A stretch of 64,000 bases of DNA from Hermatobates lingyangjiaoensis (Eukaryota > Arthropoda > Insecta > Hemiptera > Hermatobatidae). Below, one piece after another: positions 1-12,800 of the stretch. The position numbers and the translations under genes are program-made. The notes beneath the pieces were generated by a model. That model searched no databases. It worked only from the letters and a program-made list of their open reading frames with translations, and was not told the origin of the DNA. The stretch lies in the NCBI GenBank assembly GCA_026182355.1, contig JAPFBL010000008.1, forward strand, positions 683,501-747,500. Direction: 5' to 3'. Positions within the stretch are counted from its first letter, which is position 1, and the number at the start of each line of letters is the position of its first letter.

Positions 1-240
1 CTACATTTTAGTTCTAAATCTTGCTATACCCAAGTGTATTTTGAGAAGGGATGCTTTAACGACTACCTGTCGACGTACAGGCTCGGGACCGAAGGTTCAA
101 CATCCTCAACAAGGGACGGTGTGATCCAGTTTTTTTTCACATCCCGGATAAATAAATCGAGGGTTACAGTCACAGTCACAGTATCGAACCCCGGATCTAC
201 CCATCCAAAGGTAAACACGTAGGTCACCGGGCTACCCTGG
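1..240 (-). mobile_element. tRNA-derived SINE (cut by window start)
   Basis: Reverse strand: head with a GGTAGCCCGGTGAC A-box-like part and GGGGTTCGATACTG B box, body GAGCCTGTACGTC, then ACACTTGGG. The tail runs off the left edge. Confidence 0.7.
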
Positions 241-727
241 CCCTATCAGGTATATGTAATTTTAACACAACTGCCTGGTATTAACAAGCATACCACAATG
301 GTAACTGACACCTATCAAAACGAAATTTTTTAATAAAAATCACATAAACAAATTCCGACAAAGAAAACATAATTATCTTAAAACTCCTGAATATATACAA
401 TTTCATATACATTCCTTCTCAAGAGGCAAGCCCTATGTTCTGATATGGTGAACTGTTTCTCTTTTTATACGAGTATTTTGCTAGTTGAATTTTCCCTAAA
501 ACTAGTTGTTATACGATTTTTCTGTTTGATTAATGATTAGGAGCACTTCGACTATTAGATATATATTATATGTATGTCACTCAAAAGGGTTATTTTACGA
601 TAACTTCACTTCTTTAATCGTAGAAGATTGAACAGTTAATTTAGAAGCAAATTCCATCAATACTGTTATATTTTTATAATGTATATATGAAAAAAAAGTT
701 GTTACGAAAATGTATAAATATATACTA

Positions 728-813
728 TCATGAAGCTTCTTTCATTTTAATCCTTTTCAGTATTTCTTCCACATTCCTCTCTGCTTTGACATCGTATCCA
801 AGCTCTTCCAAGG
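728..813 (-). CDS. CRAL-TRIO gene, last coding exon
   Basis: Residues 284-311 and the TGA stop at 728-730. Reads LEELGYDVKAERNVEEILKRI, an amphipathic charged helix as usual at the C terminus of this family. Acceptor TTGTTTAG. The phase matches exon 6 exactly, which supports use of the weak GTGCTT donor. No clear polyadenylation signal was picked out downstream. Confidence 0.85.
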
Positions 814-3800
814 CTAAACAAAAAACAAAAAAGCAAATCAACAAAATTATTAAAATTCTTCCATGATGGAAACTTAGTGTTATAATTGAAGGCATAAATT
901 AGTACATATTAGTTAGAGGTAATTACTGTTGAGTTCGGCTTTGATTACAATGTAAATTGGACTTCCATGGAGCACGCCAGGATGATGAGTTTTATTTGGA
1001 GCCCTTTAGTTTTATCTCGCTCAAGAGGAGTATATTTGACCTTTAAACTGGTAACCTTTAGGTCAATTTCAGTTAAAAGTTATGAGACCTTTACGACATT
1101 ATTAGTTATAACTCAACAGGAGACTATTAAACTTTAGGTCAATCTCAGTTGAAGTGATTAGGAGACCCACGAAATATTAGATCAAAAACAGTTACGAGTC
1201 TTGAGGAGACCTAATAAAAATTGCCGTATTTCCAATAGAAAGGGACTGAATGTTTCCTTTTCTGTGGTTCCATTAAATTATAATACTAATTTCCTTCCTA
1301 AAAGGCACGTCCAAGGATTGTGGAAAGGTGCCTGGAAACATCTCATTATTAGGTGCACTGTAGTGTAACTAGCAGTAGCAGGCCATGGTGAATTAACTGT
1401 ACTACTGTGCATGTGAAATCACTAAGCAATTGTCTGCAGTGTTCAACCTCATTAGTAAGTCATGGTTTCCTTCAGGGTTGTCAGTCTATGATTGCCAGTT
1501 ACAGTAATCCAGTTCCGAGTTATGGGTAGAACTTCAGTTCTTTTGGTCAATCTCAGTTACTAGTGATAGATACCCTCTAAGACTCAAGAGGAGTCCTGCT
1601 GACCCTTAGGTTAATTTCTGTTACGAGTCATGAGTAGACTCACTGACCTTTAGGTTAGTCACACCACAAATCATAAAAAGACATGAGAAATTCACTCATC
1701 TTTAAATCAGTCACGTGTCGTGAGAAGACCCATTGACCTTTACGTCAATATCAGTTAAGAGTCTTAAGGAGATCCATAGACTTTTAGGTCAATTTCAGGT
1801 AGTGCGTTACGAAAGGAGTACTATTGACCTTTTATGACAATCTCTGTTACGAGTTATTGGGGGAGAGATACTGACCTTTAGGTCAGTCGTAGTAAAGAGT
1901 AATGAGACACTCCTATAACCTTTAGGTCAATATTAGTTAAGGCTCAACCGAATATCTACTGACCTTTAGGTCAACCTCAGTTGCAAGTGATGAGACACCC
2001 CACTGACTGTTAGATCAATCACATTTAGAGTCATACAGATATCCAACAATATTTAAGTCAACACCAGTTAAGGTGTATTGACCTTTGCTCAATCCTAGGT
2101 CGTAGGGATCCTACTGACCTTTAGGCCAACCTCAGCTACGAGTTAGGAGGAAACCCACTGGCCTTTAAGTCAATTTCATTTACTATTCATGGGGAAATCT
2201 ACTGAAATTTACTTCAGTGATTTTAGGTCAGTTTATTTATTGTAATAGCAAAACTGCAAATTTTACGGAGGAAAGGAGACTCACAGTGTTCATGGGGGTT
2301 TTGTTCAATCCATATTTTAGAATAGGAAAAAACTTATCAGTTCTTATTAGTCATGGAAATCAAAAATGATATGAATTCTTCTGTAGAATCTAAATATATT
2401 TAGTTTTTCCCATCTGAGAAGGAACAAATGAAAAATAAACCTCTTTCACTGCAATAGAACAAATGAAATAACTGGATACTGAGATTCCAAGTTAAAAACA
2501 TACAATTATTGGTAAAATAAAACGACACTCCTTAACATCACCCAATCAGTTTTCAAAAAAAAAAAAAACCATACTCAATAAGTTATATAGACAGTGGTAA
2601 CCCAAAATGAAATTTTTATTTAAATTGGAATTCTACACGACTTTTCATCTTAATTTTAACAATAGTAGCTATATTAGGAACTAATAATAGTTACATTCGA
2701 ACAATTAATAAGAGGACAACCGAACAACAGGTTCGGTAATTAAATGAATAATTAATAATTAAATGAACTTAACTCTCTATTGCTAGTTATGTAAAGTTCA
2801 ATTGCGATTAAAACGCAGTCGGTATTTAGATGAAATCCACAGCGAATGCACTTTTTAAAAACGACTATTACAAAACAAGTTCTTGACTGACCGGATGACG
2901 TCATAGAGCAACATTGCTCAATCTAAAATTCGAATAGCTAACCTGTATAAGAATTTGGCTTTAAAACTTTATGAAAACTATTTTTTAAAGTTCTATTGCC
3001 AAACGTCTAACAAATAATTTATTACGTTATATACTTATTGCTTATTACATATTTATTTTCACTTATAGTTAATTTTTATATTTAAATTTTAAAATATATA
3101 TTTTTTGGAAAAAGAATTGTATTAAAATATTCCAAAGTTTAACAGAAGCATTTATTTTTAAAATTATATGAATATCTAAACAAAATTATCCCAGTAAATT
3201 GCCCTTGTTAGATGAAGTAATTATTTAAAATTAATAGCATTTTTTAGAAAAAATAAAATAATTGACCAATAAAAAATACCTCTGTTTCATTGACACAATG
3301 AGACCAAACGACCACGAAATGACGTAAACGGGCGAACCACATAATAAAAAAAAATAAATAAATAAAAAAAAAGTACAGACATTTACTTACTGACCCCACC
3401 ACCACAGCAGGACAATAATTCAGCAGTAGTAGGTCCGTGACCTGGAACTGCTAATACAACGTGCACAACAGTGCGCGGAAAGAATCGTTGGTCGTTGGTC
3501 GTTGGTCTGTTTCATAACAGTAAAACTTAGAACATAATTTTAATGTTCATTTTTACATTCATACAAAACTAAGAGAGTTATGAACAATGTATCACCCAAT
3601 ATGTCATTCAGTTTTTAAGTTAATGGAACATTCTGATTACTTATTTTTTCTTTTTTTCAAATGAATATATCAACTACAATCAGTTTTCAATTAACGACGG
3701 TTCAAAGTAAGCAGTGACTGATAAAATATGATTTTAATAACAAGGAAAAAAAATCTGGAGTGGCCTTCACTCAACTTTACTATAAGTAACTTAATATCAA

Positions 3801-6800
3801 ATTTCTTGAGTATATAATATATAACATCTCAATTAAGCATAATGTAAACATCTAAATGGAATATGATTATTAGTCTTTCATTCCTGAAAGAGTACAGATA
3901 GTGATTGAAGGACATATCAATATATAAGCTTATTTTGGTACATCACACAGCTGATGCAAATAATTTCATTAGTATAACTACAGCAGTAATAACATTTTTG
4001 AAAAACCAAAGTGAACATTTCTTGATACGAAATATTCTCCTACAAGAGAACATGGCCTCTGTTCAAATAGCCAGTGGATTTCTTACATCGTTTACTTGAC
4101 ATCCTTCTACATTGAATATTAAAGTAAAATTAGCAAATTTTAAACAGGAAAATACCCTTATTTGCTATGAACTAATAAGGGTATGTTTGCTATGAATGTA
4201 TATTGAGAAAAAATATATTAGTAATTAGCCAGTTTACATACTCAAATCGAAGTCAAAGCCAGTTATTCAATATAATTTAAATCTTTTATAGTTGGGAGCT
4301 TATTAAAGCATTTTATGAGACAAATCCACATGCCATGGAAGACAAAGGTAATTTATTTATGTTTATTGGCGGTGATTTTTTTACTTGTCACAATATTATT
4401 CCTCTTACATCTCATATAAGTCAATAAACAATTTAAATTGTTCCTTTATAAATATCAATTTTATCTCAGTAGAATCGCTCAAAAAATGTCTAAGTCAATG
4501 TAAACAATGAAAAAAAAATATAAAAAATTCGACAAGTATAGCAGGTGATCTCTTAGTCTAAGATAAACAAACAGTTTTTATAGCGTTATTCCTCTTTCCC
4601 GTAATTGAAACTTCATGATTTTTTTTTATGAATTGCTAATTTTTTGTTCCATTTTTGGTCAAATTCTCATTATTTTTTAATGCGCCGTTTCGCGTCAAAA
4701 AATCATTTTCTGAAAACAGAAATCGTACTGTAACGCCCCTTTACGAATGTAATTTTGAAAAAAAATATCTCAACTCATTCTACACATAATGTTCTATTTA
4801 TAGGCATAGTTTCATTCTTGTCCGTCAAACAGTATGGCTTGTATCGCTCTCACAAGGTTTGAGATTGAATTATAAGTCAAAATTTCTACATTTTATTGAA
4901 AAAAAAATATTTCCCGTTGTTTTAAAATTCTGAATATATTTTTCGTTTGTTCCATTTGTAACCTTAAAGATAATGTTAAAATTTCAAAACTGTAGGGTTA
5001 TCAGTTTAGGAGAAATAAATGTTTTAAAAAAAAACGGTTTTTGGCAAAAAAAGTGACTTTCCCATCATGCATAATTCTTCGCAAACAATAGGGATCTTCT
5101 TCCCTATGGGGCCCATTTTTGTGTAAAATATCAACTTGATCCATCAAAGATTCTGGACCGTAGCGTGGTAACAAGCAATGCTAACACACTCACCCACCCA
5201 CGCACCCACCCACCCACACACACACAGACATCATCGTAAAAACCTCATAAAACGACTTCTGGGACCTCAAAACATGTAATTCCGTCAAAATCTCGAGATC
5301 GAATTTTTTCACGATCACTATACTTTACTTATAGTAAAGTAAAAATGGTATTTTAGAACGATGCTTTGTTTTGGTTTTTTCAATGCTCAGTCTTATGGAA
5401 GACTTTTCCATCTTTTCAATGGGTGAAAATACAGAAAATGTAGCTTACTTTTGATTCGTCATCCATTAAAAGCAAAGGAGACCAACACGTGATGAAACCC
5501 AGACCACGCTGCTGTTTTTAAAAGTAGCCAAACAAGGACAGGCTATCACCTTTGGGATACTACCCTTGATATTACTACCTACAGCTAAACTTATCACCTA
5601 TCCAAGTGTTAAGAAAGCCCAACGTTGCTTAACATTTGTTATCTAATGGAACAGGTTTGCTCAACATCTCTAGGGTCATTGGACTATCCACTTTTGATAT
5701 TACTAACGAAGTATACTTGTCACCCATCCAAGTTCTAAGAGCATCCAATGTTGCTTAACAATTGTTATCTAATGGAGCAGGTGCTTTCAACATCGCTGCA
5801 GCTGTTAACTACTCATTTTTGATATTAGTCTCAACAGTTAAACTTACCACTCAAGCGTTAACCATTGCCCATTGTTGCTTACTTCGGTGTTAATGGAAAC
5901 CTGTGTATTCAGCATGATATGGCCGTTGATGTATTTGAATAATGTGTATTATAAATTGTTATGAGTACTATAATAATACTTTTTCGTAGATACTGATTTA
6001 TTTACTAGTACCATAGGTAAGAAAAGTAGGAGATATTGATTTACTGGGCGTACCATAATAAGAAAAGTTGAGGATACATTGATTTACTAAATATACCATA
6101 GTATGCAACTGTTTAGGAAATTCTAATTTACTAAGAATTACATAATATGAAATGCTTAGACGATATTGATTTACTTAAATAAAACTTCGGGTAATACCGA
6201 TTCAAGTTAATAAAAAAATTAAGTACGTTTCTCTAGTTGGAAAGGAAATTATCCATATATACTACCTGTACCTTGAAACTATATGGTTAGTACCAAAAAG
6301 AATGTATATACACTATATACACGATTGTTAATAATAAGCACCTTCGATGACTCTGTTGTCCTTGGAAAGAGCTAACAACCAAGGCAGATAGTCGTAGTCA
6401 GGTCTGAGTCCTCCGTACTCTTTGGGCAGGTTCTCAGGCTCGATGTGCTGATGAAGCGAACTCCTGTCGAAACCGTGAAAGTGAACCTGGAACAGAGGTG
6501 CATACTTAATAACTAGAACACTTCTTCCAATGTTACTTCTTTCATTCTTGTAAAAGAATGTTGAAGAAAGTTTTGAAGAAAGAATTCTGCTGTTTTAAAA
6601 AGCCTGACGTTATTTTTCGTTTATTGCTTTCCAAGCCTCAAAGATAATACCAAAATTTTAAAACTCAAGAATTAGTAGTAGGAGAAAAAAAATCTAGTCT
6701 AAAAACAGGTTTTTGGGCACAAAAAAAATTACTTTTCCGTCATCCATATTTGCTCTCAAACAATAGGACTCATCTATACTATGAGGTCCATTTTTTTGTA

Positions 6801-9800
6801 AAATAACAATATGATCATCAAACATTCTGGACCGTAGCGTGGCCACAAACTTTAGATACATACTCACCCACCTACCCACCCACACACGTCATCGAAAAAA
6901 CTTAATAAAGGGACTTCTGAAATCTCAAAACATGTAATTCCGTCAAAATCTCTATATCGAATTTTTTCATTATCACTGTATTTAACATACAATAAAGTAA
7001 CATTACCTGATATAAAATAAAGTTTTTTTTTCAAACAATTATATTTCAAATTAATAGATTTTAATAAACTTACTGTTTCTGTGTATCTAGGACTGAGAAA
7101 AGGTCTGAAGAGAGAAAAAGCCTTTTCGAAGATCCACGACTCGTTGACAATATGAATGGAGGTCAGCTTCATAGGAAAACTTGTCTGCAACAGATATTGA
7201 CATAAATTGAATTTATATCGACAACCATACATGTATATATGTATAATATATGCATTTATAAACGGGATTTGTCTTAATAACTGTTATTTGTGCAATCTAT
7301 AACTAACATAATAAGAAGAATGAGGACCTTGAAGGAAGATATGGAAACCTTTGATCACATTCTATATGAATTCGAGGAAATCTCCAAAGGATAAAGATTT
7401 TTAGTAAATCATACCTAAAACCTGTAGAAGTGGAAAATATTTCTCTTATGGCAATTATGAAGAACTAATGTTGATTTTAGAAACGACAAAAGGTAGCTCC
7501 ATAGGATAGGTATGACTGGAGTGCAAGCGAGCGCATGAGACTCCGACTCACAGTTTAATACCAAGTAACAGTCAGATTGTTCGAGAATAATGAGTCCGGT
7601 TGTGTTGCGACGGATAAAATAGATATCGCCACATTAAAACAAATCAAGTAACTAAATTGATTATCTATGAGTCTGATAACATGTCTACAACATAGCCACA
7701 TTAAAATAAAAACTTGAATATTATGTTTGATTATAGAAAGTTGAGTGTGGACCAGTCCAAATTTTTTATTATGCAATATTCATATTAGGTAATACTTAAT
7801 ACAACAATAATAATAACAATTTTATTATTTATATAATATATGTATAACATTCAAAAGTGGCACTGTTGGTTTCTAGCTCTCGGTATGTTATGCATGTGGT
7901 CTCCTGAAGACGGTTTAATCCGAAAGTACAGACTATAAATGTCTCTTTTCTTTTATTTGTTTTCATTTACTAACGTTAAACTATTTAAATACATAATACT
8001 TAATTAAATTGTTAAGTATTGTCTTAGTGTACAATACTGTACGTTGTACAGTATACTGTACATTATAGTACAGTATGTACTGTAATGTTGTGAATGCCTT
8101 CACAGCATTCAAGTACATATAGGCCTTCATTTATTAAATTTAATAGATCAAATACTAAAAACATCAGTCATGACTTATTTAAAAGAGATATCAGATATCT
8201 ATATCTTATCTATAAGAGGTAAACAAATCTGAATATCTATATCTAACTAATATTACTAGATATTATCTAATTACTAGATATTGATATTGTAGGGTAAAAA
8301 GCAATGACATTGTCTCCACATATAAAAATTAAATCGTATAAACAACGCGTTTCGAACACGTAGTGTTCTTCTTCTAGTGTTCGAATTCAATTCAGTTCTT
8401 CATAAACACGATTAAATTTTTATATGTGGAGACAATTCTATTAGATTTTTACCCTACAATGAGTAAATACCACATAACTGATTGCACTACTATAGAAGAT
8501 ACCGATACCTTATATCTATCTAATAGATAGACAAATTCAGTTTTAAAGAAAGCAATAAGGGATTAACATCAACCAGCAGATGGTGATATATACGTTAATA
8601 CTATATTTATAAATACATACAATGGTTCCTTGGGATACGAGTTTAATTCGTTCCGTAACCTTGCTCCTATGTCGATTTACTCGTATCTCAAAGCAATTTT
8701 CCCCATTGAAATCAATTGAAAACCAGCCCCAAAAATAATTACCCTTAATTTTTTTTGTTACGTGATTTTGGATAAGAAAAATGTATTTATAAATGACAAA
8801 TATTGTATAAAAACATAATAAAAGAGAATTTAGAGATGGTTAGAAAAACTGGTTAAAAAACTGGTTTTATTAAGTTTACATACATATGTAATTAGTATTT
8901 TGGTTATTTAATTTTAACTTAGACATAACTTAAATGCTACTGAATTAAAAAAATACAGTAGCTTCGCAGGATTAAAAAAAAGAACTGTCCAAAGAGGTTT
9001 GTTTCTTCCTCTCTTTCAGAATGCTACGGAAATGAGTTAGTTTCATTAAATAGATCCGATGCACGACCAGTTGCAACTTTTTTGGGGTGTTTCTTTGCCA
9101 CGAACTGTGAAACTCTCTCCCACATTCCCAAGATCTTCCAATTGAATTGATCTTCCAATTTTCAAAGGTAGTGAGAAAACTGAGTGGGCCGTAGGCGGCA
9201 TCGTAGAAAAAAGAAATGTATATATTTATAAATGACCTGATACTACAATTGGCTGTTCCTCGTATCTCAAATTTCACTCGTATTTCAAAACAAAATTTTG
9301 CTCATTTGACAGCTGGTATCTCAAATAACTCGTATGTTGGGGCACTCGTATCCCGAGGTACCACTGTATTTCATAAAATTGAGTTTTATATTAGTTTATT
9401 ACCATTGGTCATTTAATGGAACCGGTGAATTTAACATAGCTACTACCATTAGCCAAGTTACAGTTGATATTACTACCTGCAGCTTAACTGTCACCCATCC
9501 AAGTGATAACTTTAGCCCAATGTTGCTCAACTTTGGTGATCAAGTGAAAACAAAGGAATTCATTCCACATTGAAACTGGTTTACAATAAGCTATGGCCAT
9601 TGGTCTAGTTACCATTGATGTATTACCTACAGTTAAACTTGTCACGCATCCACGTGCTAACTATGCCCAATACCGTTTAACCTTGGTGATCTAGTGGGAC
9701 CAGTGTATTGAATATGGTTACGATGATTGTCGTTTTACAAAAGCTGGTATCTAACTTACAATAAGCAGCTGGACCATCTTAGAGACAACAGAAGGAGTGA

Positions 9801-12800
9801 GATAGGAGAGGTGTTGCAGCGACAGACCGCCCATGTCGAAGATGGCCACTCCACCGAGGACCTGCGTCCTCGGCTCTAGGACTCCAGCTTCGAGCAGCCC
9901 CACTGTGCCCCGCAGCAGGTCTTCGATGCCACACTCAGCGGGATTCCAATTGCCTGAAATTAAACATATGAAATCTCATATAGTACAGAGCCCATATCCA
10001 GATACCATGCTTAAATTATTGGAAGGGGCCAGGGTAGCCCAGTGGCTCATGTGCTCGCCTCTGAACTCGTAGATCTGTGCTTCACAGAAGAGGTAAAAAA
10101 ATCTGAGCATGTTGTACCTCGGAGAGGATGGACGTTAAGCCGTCGGTTCCAAGACTGTACAATGTCATGTACTCGTTAAAGATCCTACTCTAAATACACT
10201 TGAGTTATGTCAAATGACTCCCAATTTAGATCGTTTATTGCTTGGTACCACAAAGGGCAATCTTTGGCCTATGTGTGTTCTCTCGTGGGAGCCACTTCAA
10301 TTTAACCTCACCTACATTATTTAATGTTGTTCCATATTATTTCATAAGTCTCACGAATATAATTTTTACTTTACTATAAGTAAAGTATAGTGACCGTGAA
10401 AAAATTCGATCTCGAGATTTTGACGGAATTACATGTTTTGAGGTCCCAGAAGTCGTTTTATGACGTTTTTACGATGATGTCTGTGTGTGTGTGTGTGGGT
10501 GAGTGGGTGGGTGGGTGCGTGGGTGGGTGGGTGGGTGCGTGTGTTAGCATTGCTTGTTACCACGCTACGGTCCAGAATCTTTGATGGATCAAGTTGATAT
10601 TTAACACAAAAATGGGCCTCATAAAGACGAAGATCCCTATTGTTTGGGAAGAATTATGCATGATGGGAAAGTCACTTTTTTTGCCAAAAACCGTTTTTTT
10701 TAAAACATTTATTTCTCCTAAACTGATAACCCTAGAGTTTTGAAATTTTGACATTATTTTTGAGGTTTCAAATGCAACAAACGAAAAATATATTCAGAAT
10801 TTTAAAACAACAGGAAATATTTTTTTTTCAATAAAATGTAAAAATTTTGACTTATAATTCAATCTCAAACCTTGTGAGAGCGATACAAGCCATACTGTTT
10901 GATGGATCAAAATGAAACTATGCTTATAAATAGAACATTATGTGGAGAATGAGTTGAGATATTTTTTTCTAAATTTACATTCACTAAAGGGGCGTTACAG
11001 TACGATTTGTGTTTTCAGAAAATGTTTTTTTGACGCTAAACGGCTCGTTAAAAAGTAATGAAAAGTTGACCAAAAATGGAACAAAAAATTAGCAATTCAT
11101 AAAAAAAAATCATGGAGTTTCAATTACGGAAAAGAGCAATAACGATATAAAAACTCTTTTTTTATCCTAGACTAAGAGATCACCTGCTATACTTGTCGAA
11201 TTTTTTGTATTTTTTTACATTGTTTACATTGACTTAGAAATTTTTTGAGCGAATCCACTGAGATAAAATTGATGTTTCTAATGGAAAAATGAAAATATAT
11301 TATTGACTTATAAGAGATGTAAGAGGAATAATATTGTGCAGGTAAATGATAACACTCATTAAAAAAAAATTGGTATATATGTTATTTGACAAAGGGGAAG
11401 GAAAATGATCTTATTAAATACTAAGAAGCCATAAAATTCCCAGTATAATAATTCTGTTAAAAACCAAAAATGTAAAAGATAATTCAAAATATAAATCTTT
11501 CGTTTAGAGATTAATAACTGTAATTATCGTACATCTTTAATTAACAAATCACCTTAAAATAACATTTTCTTCGCTGTTTAAGATGTTTTTCAGAGAAAAA
11601 AAGGGTATTTTACTGTTTCAAATTTGAAAATTTTACATTAATATTCAATGTAGAAGGATGTCAAGTAAACGATGTAAGAAATCTACTGGCTATTTGAACA
11701 ATAGCCATGTTCTCTTGTAGGATAATATTTCGTTTCAAGAAATGTTCACATTGGTTTTTCAAAAATGTTATTACTGCTGTAGTTATACTAATGAATTTAT
11801 TTGCAAATAATAAATTATTTGTGATGTACAAAAATAAGCTTATAAATTGATATGTCCTTCAATCACTATCTGTACTACCTCACGAATGCAATGCTAATAA
11901 TTATATCCCATTTAGATATTTATGTTATGCTTAAATGAGACGTTATGTGTTATATACTCAAGAAATTTGCTATTAAGTTACTTATAGTAAAGTAGAGTGT
12001 AGGCCACTCCAGATTTTTTTGTGTTAGCTACACTAATTACTTTAACAGTTACATTAACATCCAAAGGTGAATTAACGAAGATTACCTCGTCATGGGGTTA
12101 TTCAATCGATTCTGGACATAGTCCATCTTCAAATAGAACTTTCGAATACAGTTCTATTTGAAGATGGACAACATGTTAAACTAGAACTGGCCCAATGATG
12201 TCAGAATGTACGAAATAGGAAGCTTAACTAATCCCTTAATGTAAATTATACCAACATCTGTGCTCCTACCCAACAAGAAACTTCTACTAAACATTTAAGT
12301 TACCTATGTTACTAAAATGCTCAGGCTTGGTTTAATATTCGGTGTTATTGCCGATAGCATTGAAGATTGCAAGTTCAACATTTTTCATTTGTGAGATCGG
12401 AAGGCGAAATGAAATTGTCCGTCGAAGTGAGTATGTAAACCTGTCGGTCCCGAGCTATACAATGCCAGGAACTCGTAAAATGTCTGTTTTATGATACCTA
12501 ATTAGGTATCATATAAATCTATGATAGCCATATTTAATTTCATATTATTAATCTTAATTATTTATTAATTAACAAATTTTAATCTTTCATTATTTTATTC
12601 GTTTATAAACTCCGTTTATTCGTCTTTCAGTTTTCTTATTGGTGTAAATAAAACATCCCTTTGCAGATTAATTTGTTTACACTTCTTCATTTATGAAGCC
12701 TAAAAATTAGTATATGTATATATATAAAAAGATTTTACATCAACACGTGAAATAACAATCAATGATCAAACCACAATATGAAATGGTAAAACAAGACTAA

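Larger units (their letters stand above)
814..6341 (-). other. Last intron of the CRAL-TRIO gene (5.5 kb)
   Basis: Contains a 45-bp minisatellite (1010-2240), plain AT-rich sequence (2240-3740, with a short GGTCGTT triplication near 3488), one copy of the 1.6-kb repeat (3747-5345) and 5S-like tandem units (5550-5955). Nothing recognised from 5960 to 6341. Confidence 0.6.

Noticed and set aside
3905..4099. Short plus-strand ORF in the 1.6-kb repeat
   Set aside because: Copy 2 does not keep the frame and no similarity to a transposase is visible.
6864..7232. 122-codon minus-strand frame as a complete gene
   Set aside because: Only the exon 5 part is coding; it runs on into intron sequence and a repeat copy.
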